Below, one piece after another: positions 10,801 through 23,900 of a stretch of DNA of 64,000 bases. The notes below the pieces were generated by a model. The model saw nothing but the letters and a program-made list of their open reading frames with translations. It ran no database searches and was not told the DNA's origin. Both the position numbers and the translations under genes were made by a program. Location: NCBI GenBank assembly GCA_965153455.1, contig OZ234496.1:19584304-19648303 (forward strand), given 5' to 3'. How positions within the stretch are numbered: position 1 is the stretch's first letter; each line of letters starts with the position of its first letter. The DNA comes from Sphagnum compactum. Its lineage: Eukaryota; Bryophyta; Sphagnopsida; Sphagnales.

Positions 10801-13714
10801 CTACGCATGTGGCTTTGTACATAGTTTGTGGATAGGCTACGATTGTGTTCGGTTTTGCCAATATTCTTTCTAGAGTGTGTGTTGTCCAATAAGCATCCGG
10901 GAAGTTGAGCTTTTTCCAGTTACTGATTGGTTGATATTGGACCTAGAACTCATTGGATGTCAAATAAAATCATACTTTGGAGACTTTTGTCATTTTCTTA
11001 TTGCTGGGTTGTGGGGACACGGGTCAATAGTATTAAATGTTCTTTCATCGTCACCATTGGGTTAAGTGGGTTAAGTAAGTGGCAGAGCTAGCTATGTGGA
11101 GGGGCCCTCGTATGTATGATTGATAACTTCATGTGGAATAGTCTGATCCGAAACCTAACCTTCGCAAAGATTGTCATGAAACCTATGTTCAAGGAAGGGT
11201 GGCTCTCACAAAGTGTGGATGAACATTAGGTGTTGCTTTGTGAATTAGTATTTTGAACCCTTATTATGATGATGGCAATTATCACTTATTATTCAATCAA
11301 CCAACAGCCAACACTATTTAGCCCACTGGAATGGAACTAAACACGTTCGACACATAAATTCAAACCCAACTCATTTACAAAAATATATAAATTCGAGTGT
11401 AGAGAAGACATTCTTGCATTGTTGAAATTCTTTGAAAAGGGTGTGTAAAGCAGCATGTATATCATCATCCTCAACACAACTCATTTACAAACTATGTAAA
11501 TCCAAACCTAGAGAAGCCATTCTTTGAGGTTGATATATTTTCAAAAGTAAGGTTTAATTAGGCTTTAGAGTTTGAGTTTAAGGTAAAAGTAGCCCATAGT
11601 ATGTCATTATCCTTTCAAACATTTGTCCCCATACCAAAATGGTGGTAATTACACCTCATGTCTATCTATGCAACATCCAACATAAACCTATTTTGAACTC
11701 TTGCCAATGAGGGTCTACTTGGCCATTCCCATGTTGAAGGTGACTTGGAACACAATTGCACATGTGGTCTTTGTGTATTTGAATATATTTTTGGCCTTCC
11801 AACAACAAATCCATGGAAATCTTTGGAAAGGGCCATCTCCTATATTATCATAGTTGAGTTGTCACATCCAATGGCATGGGCACTTGTTTGGCGTTCTCAA
11901 AAGAATGCGAATGCCATTGGATGTTTGTAGGTAAGTATGGACCTTGACAAATGGTGGCATAACATAATGTCTCTTGGTGGGATTGGGATAAACATATTTT
12001 GAGAAAAAGTTGTGCAATGGTTGACCCCGCATGTTGGAGTCGTCAAGATTGACCACTTTTTGCCCCCATTTTGGTGAATGGATGCCAATAATTTAGGGTC
12101 ACACCCATCATAAAATATTCGTAAAATATTTTGTATAGTAAACTTATATGTATGATGGCCAACCATGGTAATTGTAGGCTACAATAACATATGTATGTCT
12201 GTTGTGGAATTCATACTTGTGTATAAATTTTTCTATCATTTAGGTCTTTTTTTTCAAACCATCAACCCAATTGTTTATCAAGCATAGTTCATACAACACA
12301 ACCCATATGTGGAGGTAGGTAAATGTCATGCATAATTTTAAATGTTGCAAGTCCTACAACAAATATTATGTTATGTGTGCGAATCCCAAAATATCTAAAT
12401 GCCATACTTCAGGTTAACAAGAAGGTTTTGTGACAACCATTCACCAGCATGAAATGCTAGGAAGTGGCGTGCTTGCATTTACCTCCAAAATTGTGTCTTC
12501 ATTTTGATGTACTCTAATGGTGTCCCATACATTGCAATATGGGTTTTTAGTCAACCTTTGAACATCCCTGTCCATCAATTTACCTTAAATTTATGACAAC
12601 AAAGTCATTGGGAAATGAAAAGTTCACTTTGCAAGATCCCCCATGAGTGCATATGGCCTAATGCGCCACATTACATGCTATTGGCTGGCTGCCAAAACGA
12701 ATGGGCTATCAAACAAATAACATTAAAATGTGAAAAGTGAACTAGTTTGCATAAATCACAAACAATTTTCATTCTTCATCAGTCAAGTATGTGAAGGTTA
12801 CACTAAGTCCCAAAACATCTCCTTGAGAAGGTATATGAAAGGATGTACTTAGGAATGTCATTATTTCTTTAGGTGTATGTGTATCTTCGTATTTCTATAA
12901 AAGTATGTATTCCCCTAATTTAGCCTTAATAACTTTAAATCAACTCAAAGGCTTGGCAAGATGAATAAATCTTTTAACAAATAATTATATGTAATTGGTA
13001 GAATCCATAATTATTGTCAACTAGCTAAATTTTATTGATATTAGTAATTGGGAGTGGTGGGGACACAATGGCAACCTTGGCCTTCTAAATAATAAACCTT
13101 TTAATCATCAAAACCTTGTAAAACTTTATTTATAAAACATATCGCATATTTGGAAAATGTACATAGGTATTAAAAACAAGAGATAATTTAAAAGGCGTCA
13201 AATTAGTACAAACTAGATGTCAAAAACTCTCCATTTCAACAACAAACGACTTGTAATAGGTCAACCGTGGCAATGGAAGAAGTGTCCTGAAAGGGTGGAA
13301 GTCGGGAAGTTGTTAAGCCTACTACTACCCAATTTAAAATGGAGGATGTTTACATCCTTTGCAATGTAATTGAAATCCTTTGACGGAGAATAGTAACCAA
13401 GAGAAAAAAGGGGAGGGCCCTTTGGCCTTTTTAAGCTCCAAATAGCATTGGCACACTCCTATAAGAACACATCGACTTGTTTGTGTAAACATCCGAATAT
13501 TTCAATTACTAGAGGAAGGAATTGATTGATGGGGTGTCAATCATATTAGCTCCTTTCTTTGACTTGAGTTGCATTGGGGACAACAAATCCTTGAGTTGTG
13601 CAAGATCAAAAAGGTATATCTACATATAACTAGGTCCAACGAAAAAGAAACGTGCACTTAAATCTAATTATGGATTCTTCCATCTATCTCACCAATGATA
13701 GAAAAAAGGGCTAT
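7801..13714. other. Long spacer without recognisable gene
   Basis: No gene is recognised in about 5.9 kb. The largest frames (8491-8850 minus, 119 aa; 9232-9693 minus, 153 aa; 9733-10065 minus, 110 aa; 10216-10611 plus, 131 aa) have no motif or family resemblance that I can see. Local structure includes an imperfect 44-bp tandem duplication at about 9238-9320 (word ACCTACTAGTT), a doubled word AAACATGCCCTCC at about 8513-8536, and a G-run at about 10370-10385. Confidence 0.45.
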
Positions 13715-13965
13715 AGTATACTTTAGATCTCTTGGTAATTTACTTGGCCATTATTAAATTTTCGCAGAACCCATGTAGTAGTTTACCCATTCCATTTGGT
13801 GTCACATTAATATAAATAAACATTATTCAAAGTTCAGTTAAAACTCCCTACAACACATTTGACTAACTAGTTAAAATAATGAATGTTAGACGAGCTTAGT
13901 CAAAGTTGAAAACTATATATATATATATATATAATAAAAAATTTGCAATTCTAAAAGCCAGCAAC
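13715..13965 (-). repeat. Dispersed repeat, copy 2 of an inverted pair
   Basis: This is the reverse-complement partner of 7535-7800. It differs by substitutions and by a TA microsatellite at about 13911-13932 that interrupts the alignment. It ends where the LINE-derived zinc-motif coding remnant begins (about 13968). Confidence 0.7.
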
Positions 13966-13967
13966 TC

Positions 13968-15290
13968 ATGTAATGGCGGGAAAGGTGTCACAAACTACAT
14001 CATGGATCCATGTGCATTCGTTGCCATGGGCACAACGTAAGAGGTGGATACCCATAATGTCAATGGGATGTGTGCACACACATTGGAAGAGGCCTACAAT
14101 TGAAAGATGTGATAGTTTGAGCCGCATCCGAAACATTGTGGAAAAAATAGGGGAAAATAATCAAAAAGTGAAAAGATTGGTCAAGCTATAAGCCAAGCGC
14201 TCACCCTAGGGTTGGAACATGATAAAATTTGAGCACAATGGGTTTCAAATACCCAAAACATGTTAGAGAACATCATGACATTGTCAACATGGTTATAATG
14301 ACTATAAAATAAGGGAGATTCAAATGCATAGAATGCATGAACAAAGTTATATGATGTCCCCACTTGTTGCATGAAATTTTTGAAATATGACACCTTTTGA
14401 CATTGAATTGAAAGCATTCATGATGTCTCGCTAGAAAACAACCTAGTTGGGGTGAAAGTCCAAGGTGCATTTAATGCCATGGATTACTGCTTCGCATCCA
14501 CCTTGGTTATTACTTTGAATTGGTGTGGGGAGAAATGCATTGCAAAGGCATTGCAAAAATGAAGGCATAAAGTACAACTTGTGAATTGATACAATTTTTC
14601 CCCTACGACAATGGACAAACATTTAAGAACTTGGTCATGGCTAACAGGTGAACTACCCCAAGGATATGTGCAATTTGACATGAAATGTGACCTTGTGCAA
14701 TATGAGAGCAAAGTTGAAACAATTGTGAGAATCCACTCGAGTAATCTTCTAGGTGAAAGTAATCTCAGAGGTGTTCAAAAACCATCCTAGAATGACCATT
14801 TGTAAATAAATTTGGCATGTGTTCGAATGTTAACTTGAGGGAATCAAATGCAAGTTCAAGGTTTTGGTTTGGTTTGTAGACTTCCAAAAAAAGTGGGAAA
14901 AAACTATTTGATTTAGAATGCAAAGTGGTGAAAGTTGAAGTGGTTTCGAAGAACATGTTAAAACACGTGTAGGAAAAAATGGTGTTAAAACACATGCTGC
15001 TCGAGAATATTTTCTTGCACATCCAAGGATTAAACTGCAAAAAATGTGTTTATGAATTAGAAGATCATGTTGGGCAAGAGGCATTGAATTCGAACTTGTT
15101 ACTAAAACTTAGGCCCTTAAAAATAATTATCCCACATGTTTCGTAATCACTTGTTAGAAAGTGTTTCAATTGGACCTTCATTTCCCTATGTCCATTAGCC
15201 CTTCCTTGAAAGGGCAAAACAAGACACCACCGAGATAATAAAGGAACAAATGCCAAGCTACCACATCATAGGGGTCTTATGCCAACTTAT
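13968..15290 (-). mobile_element. Decayed LINE with restriction-like endonuclease domain, copy A
   Basis: Minus-strand translation in broken frames gives reverse-transcriptase landmarks near 14440-14180 (NAFNSMSKGVIFQKF, followed by an FYAFESPLFYSHYNH stretch). It then gives a C-terminal zinc-type motif near 14090-13975: a C-x-C pair, MGIHLLRCAHGNE and HDVVCDTF. This is the same order and wording as copy B at 52640-54960, where the motif reads LGIHLFRCAHGGER...HDAVEDAF. The catalytic (F/L)ADD segment seen in copy B is missing here, so the middle of the element has been deleted. Many stops and frameshifts show it is dead. The C-x-C...H-x3-C...HD layout is that of non-LTR retrotransposons with a restriction-like endonuclease. 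Confidence 0.7.
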
Positions 15291-18200
15291 TAAGTGGAAA
15301 ACAAAATGCCATTTGTACATCATGTTGTAAAGCGATAGAGATGCAATTATACAATCAAGGACGATGAAAGCCAAGATGGAAAGACCAAAGGACCTCTAAT
15401 GCCAAAACCCAAGCCCAAGTTAATGTAAGCGAGTTGGGAATAAGGGATGGTATTGGGCTAGGATGGTCACGTAAGTTTATATTAAAGGGATTGGATGCTT
15501 GGGAACACTTGCAACGGGTTAATCCTCAAAGGTAAATTAACCCCCACAATGGGGGCAATAGTATATAAGTGGAAGTTGTAGGCATGTTGGGAGGATGGGG
15601 GTAGGTTGGGGGGTTTGATCATGATCAATTATAAGGGCTAACAGAATGGAAGGGGGGAAAGTTTTATATGTGCATTATTTAGGGGGACTGGGAAAGTGTT
15701 GGGTTGGGGTTTCATATTTACACGAAAGGCTTAGGATTGGTAGGGGGAACTAATGGGTAGTGCGTGGTTTGTTAAAATGGTATGGGGAGTTGGCACGTGG
15801 TGCATGGTTTGCATACGAAAGGGGGTGGAGAATGGCGTTGTGGTGGTGTGTGAAAGGACAAATGGGCAATGTGAACTACAAGATCCAATGAGACATGATG
15901 AATTAGGGGACATGGGACATTCTATGCCCACAAGGAAAAAAGTTTATTAGGAACATAATTGTAAATAGGCCCCACTTTTTAAAAACTACCTATTTCAATT
16001 TGACAAACGTGAACCTATAAAGCCAACCACACAAACGTAAACAAATCAAAGGGAAAATATATAAGGAATTGTCATAACAAACAAGTCTTATTTCAAAAGA
16101 CAACTAAGCCTTAACTTTGCCATAACTTTGGACACTATCAACCATACTTTATTGTGTTTAACACAATTGATACACTTTTGAAAACTAATGTGCAAAGATT
16201 AGAGGCCCAAAAGTTCTAGTCTTTTAACCTCTAAACTACCCAACTAAAGTAACACCTAATTTCAATAATAGAAAAACACCATCGATTCAATCTTTTGCTC
16301 AAATTATTTTTTAAAAAATTTATGATTTGTCAATAATTGGCCATTATGTATTCACACATTCAAAAACTTTTTAGGCTTCACAGAAATGTAAAGAAAAATA
16401 AAAGACCTACCACAAGACAAAATCCCAATTTTTTTTATAAAAACCCATCCTCCCTTGGCCTTTTCACTTTTGTTGCCTATTGATGATAGTGTTGTTGTCA
16501 TCATCCTCCTTCTCTTTTGTTCCAAAAAACGATTCCTTCCATACGCCCATCATGCCCCCAAAATATAGAAACTAGACTTACAACTAGTCCTAATGAAATT
16601 ACAATTAAACTTACAACTAATCCTCTTCTTATTGAAATTAAAATGGGTCCTAGGACCCCACCCCTTTTCTTTAATGCTCACATTACAATTTTTTCCTCTT
16701 TGTCCTTTTTTGTCCCTGTTTACCTAACTTTTTCTCTCTCCTATTTTTACATGGCATTAACTATTGAACATAAGGAAACAACGACAATACTGGCAGCAAA
16801 ACTACCACCAACACTACCATCACCACTTTAATGAAATCATGTGGCAAGTATTTTAAACGATTGACTCTTTCTTACACATAGTTAGCCTTCCAATGTCCTA
16901 ACGTGCCCAAATGCTCCAAGAAATGATATATACATGTTTTCCACGAAAGATCCAAACAAATTAATATCTTTTGTGTAGCATTTAGAGTAATTTAAAAAAA
17001 ATTAAGATTTGATTCATCGTCTTTTTGAAATGGAAAATTTAAAATTTCACATAGAAAGTTTAAAAAATCATAAATTTTAGCTACCATAAATACCATAAAT
17101 GCAATATCCTTTAGATATAATGTTTATGAACTTCTACATTGTCACCATGAAAAATGAGGCTCAAAAATAACTAGATAATTGATGACAAGTGTGAAACACC
17201 TTATTTGGTGAATTAAAGAAAAGTTATACCCTTTGGTCAAAATGGCACACTTATTTAACAATTTCTTTATTAGGCAAATCTTAATTTTATTTCACACTTG
17301 TAATGTTTCAATAATGTTCAAACAAGCTATTCTTGACAAATATAACGATGGCCCTAGTTTATATGATATTATCCAACTTGGGGCTTTGTGTTGATGCACA
17401 TCATTGGTGATGACCAATTGACTAAAACAATGAATTGATTTTATGAAAATTATGTTCCATTCCAATGAAAATATTGAATGACATTTGAATTGAGTTTAGT
17501 TCAATTGAATTGAATTTTTTAAATTAATTTTAATTCAAATATATTCAATGGAATTAAAATTCCATTGATAAGAAATGGGATGCAATTTGAAGCAAAAGGT
17601 ATTGAAAATTTATTGAGTATGATGTTGGAATTTTTTTATATAAAAAACATAGATATGAAAAAACACCTTTGAATTACTCTTACTTGAGAATCAAGTAAAT
17701 AAGTTCCATTTTGAAACTATCCAAAGGACAACTTCTGAAATTTAAAGGAGTCCTACTTAAACCAATTCCAATGAATATCATCATTAGAATTTGGAAGATT
17801 CACATGTATTTAAAACCCAAATGTTCATTCCATTTATTTCATATTATTATTTAACAGAATAAACTTCTTTGAAAATTTAAAAATCACAACCCAATATGGG
17901 GTGCACCACTTGCCACATAACTTGGCCGAAATATTTTAATTAAAAAGTGCAATAATTTCGAAAATTATATAAGATTACATTTTATCATGCATGCTTCATC
18001 TCCGTAATATTGTTCGATTAATAAACTTGTCCTATTAATGTATTATGTGTGCATTGGTACCTATGGCTACTTTTTAATGCATGAGTGTAAATACTTGATT
18101 ATAATCACCACAAGTCTTGTGAGGGGATTTTTTGGACCATTGCATCCCAAGAAATCCAAAGTAAAAAATAATTATTTTATGTTGAAACCATTTCCGTCTC

Positions 18201-18497
18201 AATGTCTCATTAGAGTTCTATTCACCCAATTTAATCCATTGTCAATGTTTTGTTACACAACAAGCATGATCTTAAAAAAGAGGAGTGGGGGATCACATAT
18301 ACCTAGTGTGCATTAATTCCAATTGATAAGTTAATAACTTTTGACTTACTATAATAGAAAGGAAAACTAGATGATATGGTTGTTCAAATATATTTAATGA
18401 TCTTCATTCCCTTGAGCTTTTTGGGTTCAAGCAAATGATGCTTTGCACTATATGTAAATTTCTAACACACATTATGCAACCAATTGCCATAAACCTT
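15291..18497. other. AT-rich spacer
   Basis: No coding or RNA gene is recognised. A frame at 16517-16831 (104 aa) has low complexity and no family match. The part at 17490-17570 is a near-palindromic run of ATTGAATT/AATTCAAT words. Confidence 0.45.
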
Positions 18498-18727
18498 ATT
18501 TTGGTTATCAATTTAACCTTCCATGCTCATTCAAGAGAAAGTGATTGATGATTAGAGTGGATAAAATGTGCATCCATCAAACAAATAAAGGAATAATGGG
18601 ATTATCCTTAATATTTTGGTTATCAATTTAACCTTCCATGCTCATTCAAGAGAAAGTGATTGATGATTAGAGTGGATAAAATGTGCATCCATCAAACAAA
18701 TAAAGGAATAATGGGATTATCCTTAAA
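18498..18727. repeat. Exact tandem duplication, 2 x 115 bp
   Basis: The 115 bp from 18498 to 18612 are repeated immediately at 18613-18727. By eye the copies are identical except at the last base or so. The surrounding spacer is otherwise heavily diverged, so this duplication is recent or is an assembly artefact. Confidence 0.9.
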
Positions 18728-19250
18728 ATGGTCTTTAGTCTAGACTTTAATCTCACTTTTAATTCTTGGTGTCATCCTAAATTGTTGGGTCTTTTTTAAA
18801 TAATTAATTTTTTGTGAAAGTTAGTATCAAATATTAAAATTAAATATCAAATAACATTTATTGCACATGATTTGAAAACTTTGTGAGTAGTAAATTAGTG
18901 GCAACAATGAAAATTGCCTAAAAAAAATTGAGGAGGCAAGATGAATCTCTCAAGTTTTGAAGGTCAAGGATGAATTCACAAGTTTATGGGCAAAAAGTTA
19001 AGTGAAAAATATCAAATTGGTCATTTATTCACTATATTTAGGTTTATTTAATGTGTTTAGCCCACATATTTTTCCTTTTTCAATTTCTTGTCTAAATGGC
19101 CGCCTTTACTTTCCAAAATGAGTGGAAAGTTAAAATCAACTTCATATTATGTCTGAAGACCTATCTTGAAAAACAATTTAAGAGGAAAAGAATTAGAAAA
19201 ATAAAAAAGAAATGAAGTAAAAGAAAAAGGTGAGAGAGTTTTGAGAAACC
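18728..19250. other. AT-rich spacer
   Basis: No gene or clear element is seen. GC content rises sharply just downstream at the start of the NINJA upstream region. Confidence 0.4.
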
Positions 19251-19252
19251 TG

Positions 19253-19310
19253 AGTTGCCGGGCAGGCGGGCAGGCGGGCGGGCGGGCGGGCAGGCGGTTT
19301 TATTTTCACC
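19253..19310. repeat. GGGCAGGC/GGGCGGGC minisatellite
   Basis: A short, very GC-rich run of GGCAGGCGGGC-type 4-8-bp words lies about 1.65 kb upstream of the NINJA start. It marks the shift from AT-rich spacer to GC-rich gene territory. A frame at 19161-19469 (minus) merely translates it as alternating Ala/Pro/Arg. Confidence 0.6.
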
Positions 19311-19382
19311 GCCAAAGTGGACTGTCAAAATCCAGGTGGCCTCACGCCAACCCGTCCCGGAAATAGCGGGACTGAAAAACCC

Positions 19383-19388
19383 CACGTG
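19383..19388. promoter_or_regulatory. G-box CACGTG upstream of NINJA
   Basis: A perfect palindromic CACGTG lies about 1.55 kb upstream of the NINJA ATG. G-boxes are bound by MYC2-type bHLH factors, the very factors held in check by JAZ-NINJA. A feedback role is possible, but the site is distant and a six-base word occurs by chance. Confidence 0.3.
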
Positions 19389-19540
19389 ACGCCACAACAC
19401 GCCTATCACAGAAATTCCATGTCCCGGTTTCTTCGCAGGAGGGCTAACCAGGCCCACCCGTGGCAGCAAGCGTCGTCCCTATTCGCCTCCCAACCGGGCC
19501 CACTCCACCGCTACCGGTACCCGCGCCACGCCATAGGCAC

Positions 19541-19862
19541 CTAGGAAGCTACACACCTACTCAATTTACCCCGAAGAAACTTACACACCTAAATTTACCC
19601 GACGACCGTACACAGCTACCACATTTTACCCAAGCTACTTAGACACCTACATTTGCCACAAGAAACCTACACAAGTGACAAAAACTATTTACCCTAGGAA
19701 CTTACACACCTACATATATTACTACCCAAGGAACCTACATACCTATATTTTACCCTAGGAACTTACACACCTACACATCTACATTTTTTTACCCAAGGAA
19801 CCTACCTACCTACCTACATTTTTACCGTGGGACCCTACCTACACGCCTCCCTACCTTTATCG
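19541..19862. repeat. CCTACC-rich tandem array upstream of NINJA
   Basis: About ten or more degenerate units of roughly 25-30 bp read GGAACCTACACACCTACATTT followed by TACCC. The array ends in CCTACCTACCTACCTAC. It is about 1.1 kb upstream of the start codon. The ACCTACC core equals the AC element recognised by many R2R3-MYB factors, so the array could act as a clustered binding site. A similar CCTACC tract lies upstream of the MUR4-like gene at 46384-46480. Confidence 0.65.
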
Positions 19863-20940
19863 TCCTTGGTTAAAACGTACGTATACTATTTGTTACCTAT
19901 TTTCTAGGGTTTACTGATGCTCGTAGAAGCCGGGTGGATGAAAAAACGACGGGGCTCGTGATGTCATTAGTCCAAATGGATGAAAACCAGGCGCCTCTTT
20001 CTGTCTTTGGATTCGGGGTGCGGGTGTGCCTGCGCGGCGAGGGCGTCAGCGAGCGGCGACGACGATGGCGACGAAGACTGCGCTAGTGTTTGGGGAGCGT
20101 CGGTCGGTCGGCGACCATGGCGACATCATCGTCGTCGTCGAGCAGCAGCCGCGGCAGCTTCGATTCTCGTCGTCGTCGTCGTTGAAGAAGGCGTGGGTAA
20201 TGAGGACAGACAGCAGGTGGAGGAGGAGGACGACGACGACCACGGCGATTGTTGTTGTGTGGGTCTTATAGACAGACACTTGTGGTCTTGCTTTGTGTGT
20301 GTGTGTGTGTTTGGTTGGTGGGAGTTTCGTTTTGGTTTTGGGCTTTCGTCTTTCCATAACAGTTCTTTTCCATTGCCGCTGCAGATCTGATTTTTCACGT
20401 TTGTTGTGCTGCCGCTGGTTGGTTGGGTAGTAGTTGAGAGCGATAGAGATAGAGAGGGGTAGTTCTTCATCTAGTGTCTTTGTTTCTTGTTCTTGCCGTC
20501 GTAGTTGGGTCTGTTGTGCGGTTTCAAGCTTCTGTTGCTAGGAGAGGCAGGAAAACGAAATTGCTATTGCCGATCATCTGGAGTCGTATCTCAACGCAAC
20601 GCGCGGCATCATCGACGATTTGTGGAATTGCCGTAGCAGCAGCAGCAGCATCGGGTGATAGACGGGGAGAGTACAACAAGAGAATCGCATCAGATCTTCT
20701 TTTCTCGACAGAATTTTGGGGCATAAGAATTCGCGCACCGCATCATCACCATGTTGTTGGTATTGTTTTTGTGATCATCCTCTCACCACGAGACCGATCT
20801 CTCTCTGATGCAATCTAGCTTGGGGAAGACGGAGGGATGATTTTCCAGTGAGAACTGAAGAAGTGCGAATGAAAGTAGGTTGAGACATACAAAAGAGAGG
20901 CAGAGAGAGAGACACAGAGACTGAGAGACAGAGGGTGGCG
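19863..20940 (+). promoter_or_regulatory. Probable NINJA promoter and 5' leader
   Basis: GC-rich DNA with CGA/CGT trinucleotide runs (about 20025-20250), GCAGCA repeats (about 20633-20652) and an AGAGAGAG purine tract just before the ATG (about 20893-20935). Several frames over 60 codons exist but look like trinucleotide-repeat translations. The frame at 19980-20390 (136 aa) could be an upstream ORF if transcription starts that early. A 5' UTR intron cannot be excluded. No clear TATA box is seen. Confidence 0.5.
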
Positions 20941-23900
20941 ATGGCGGAGGAGGGGCAGTGGAGTGCATCGCCTCCCACGTTGCATCGGTGGTGCTTGACG
21001 CCGGAGCAAGGAGGGGATGTAGAGGAAGATGGTGGTGGTGGGGCACGCCAGCAGCAACAAGAGGAGCAACAGCTGTTGAGGTCGTCGTCCAGAGACAGGA
21101 ACATGGAGAAGTTGGAGGTTTGGAAGCGGAAGGCGGCTGAGAGGTCGTCTGTTGTGCATGACGATGATGATGGGGACGACGACGATGATGACAGTGGGTT
21201 GGAGCTTTGTCTGGGTTTATCTTTGGGGGGGAGCAAGAGCAACAGCAAGAGCAGCAACAACAAGAGCAACAGCAACAAGGAGAAGGAGAAGGAGAAGTTT
21301 GTTGTGGACAGAGATCGTCATGGGTTTGGAGGGAAAGAGGACTTCAAGGATACCCATGGGGGAGCAGGGGAACATGCATCCGGAGGTAGCAGTGGTGACA
21401 AGAAAAGGGATGGTGGGATGGAAGGGATGGTATCTGGGAAAACTGTGTCCCTGGAGGGAGGAGGGATGCACTCAAACCCTGGGAGCAATGGGGAGCAGAA
21501 AGGAGGAGGGGGAGGGAGGGTGCAAGCCTTTTGGCAGCAGGATTTCTCAAGGTCACCAGCAGTGGTGGCAACACCCGAGAAGATGGTTTCTGCATCTCTT
21601 TCAACACGGATGGTCGTTCCTTCCCCTCCCCCCCAAGACACTGCTGCTGAAGACTCACGGCGGTCAGTGGAAAATGCAGTGGCTGAAGACTCCAAGTCCT
21701 TTGCTCGCAACATCTGGCATGCACTGCAGGAGAAGGCGGCACAACCTGAGCACCAGCGGTTGCCTCTGACTGTGCAGGATGAGGTGAGCTTGATCAAGGA
21801 GCTTCAGGGTTTGCCACCACATGCTGTAGCCACTGCTGCTGCATGGGCACGCATTGCAGCTCAGGGTGCCATACCCACACAGCTGTTGGAGGCTTACAAG
21901 GATAGGAGTGATCCCATGTCACAGCTTCTTGTGGTACAGAATGCACCCTCCATCAATTCCCTGTCCTCTGGATTGAATTGTGAGGTCGGCCTTCCTGTAG
22001 CAGCCGTGCCTGCTGCTCCTCCACAAGCAGCAGCAGCAACTTCAGTGCCTCCTTCCAATGGGGATCTTGCTCGGAGTGATTCAGATCTGAGCAAGAACGT
22101 AACCATGGCAGACCACCAGCAGCGGCAGGCAGCCATGCTGCAGCAGCAGCAGCAGCAGGAGTTGGAGCAGCAGAGGAAGCACGTGCAGACACAGAAGCGA
22201 CAGGAGGCAAGGAAGAAGAGGAAGATGCTGCTTGAGGGGCAAAAACAGATGAAGAAGGCCAAGAAAGAAGATGAGAGGCCAACGTTGTCAGGAGCATTGC
22301 CACCAGGATCCACAAATGGGAAGCCACCACCTTCCGGCAATCCAGCCAACCAACTGAGACGAGCAAATTCCTCACAACCACCTTCCCCTCCTGTCTCCTC
22401 CCCACTGGACAGCCAGGATGTGGTGGGCGGATCTTCAAGTCTCACAGCTTTCTCTAGGCCTGGCAGCAGTTCATGGTCATCTCACAATTGGGGAGAGGCC
22501 CCTGCAGTCGAAGCTTCTGCTCCATCGGGCAGTGGCCCTGCTCCATCTTCTTCTTTGACTGGGAAGCTTGAAAAGCTCACAGCAGCAGATGATGAAGGAG
22601 GCAATCGGCTGCTTGAAATTCGTCGAGCTTTACAACAGCAGGAGAGAGATAGGTCTACCAAGGACAGGGGTCCTGATAGTGAGACTGCCGCAGCTCCTAC
22701 TGAGTCAGCAGATTCAGATCTGAGGAAAGCTAATGTTGTCCCTGACCTTACATATCCCCACAAGTTGAAGAATGAGGAAGGTGCAGCCACCATCACTTCT
22801 GCCAGTGGTGGGAAAATGGGAGGATTAAATGCATCATTTTCTGCACCTTTGACTGCAGGAATGACAATTGCAGGCATGACATACCCACACAATCCAGCAT
22901 TTCCTCTCATGCATGTTCCCTATCCTTTCCCCATAACCGTTCCAGCAGCCGCAGCAGCAGGAGGTGTACCTTTCAGTCTCCCGTTTCCTTTCCCTTACGT
23001 AATGCAGTTTGCACCTGCAGCTACTTCTGCAAACGGAGATGGGAGTCAAGAACAGCAGCGAACTAGTAACTCAAGCATGCCAAATCCGTTTCAAATTGCG
23101 GTTCCTCCTATGTATTCACCATTCCAGATCCAGACACCTGATGGAGCTGCTGCAGCATGGACTCCTGCTGTTGTGAGGCCACCACCTCACCTGACACCTC
23201 CTCATTCTCCACCTCGGAATACTGCTTCAACTTTGACCAGAACCAAGTCTGGAACTCCTCATGAGGATGAAAGCCTCAGTTCTCAAGGTATGTTTTTCCA
23301 TGTACTTTCTGCTTCCCATGTATCTTCTCAGCAGCTTGGCATGTATGTCTTATGATCTGTGCATGATTGTGAATAGCAGTGATTTTGGCCTGATTTTATG
23401 GCCATCACGAAGTCGTTGCTGACCTTGGTGTTGGGTTCCAGATAAAGGCAACGATCATGTCAAGAGCAGAGACATGTCACCTGTTCAGGAGCAATCCAGC
23501 GCAGGTGTGCACTCTTTGTTGAGAGCTGGATCTTTGGGCAGTGGTGCCTTCAACAGACTGGGCACACCACCAAGTGCAAACCCAGTCCCTCCTGCTCCCC
23601 AATTTGTGCTCTCAAGAACAAAGTCCGATGCAGTGCCAGATCGTCTCCTTAGAAGAGAAGCTTCAACTGGGAGTGCCTTTGCTAGTGTGGTGGATGCGCC
23701 TCAGGGAGGGGCACATATCCAAGGCAGTCGGCTGGTGGCAAATAATGGATTGAAAGTTCCAGTATCTCAGGGAGGAGGTACAATTACTCGGTTGGAAAGA
23801 GCTGGATCTCGAGTTCCAGCAATGTCGGCAGATGAGGCAGGCACTTTGGGATCAGGTCGTCCAGGCACCCCTGGTGATTCTGCACAATCTGGTATTACAG

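Noticed and set aside
19980-20390. 136-codon frame upstream of NINJA
   Set aside because: It is largely a translation of CGA/GTC trinucleotide runs, and equally long frames exist on the opposite strand. At most a long upstream ORF.
20046-22910. Many frames over 100 codons antisense to or out of phase with NINJA
   Set aside because: They are shadows of a GC-rich, low-complexity coding exon; only the plus-strand frame carries conserved family motifs and correct splice joining.
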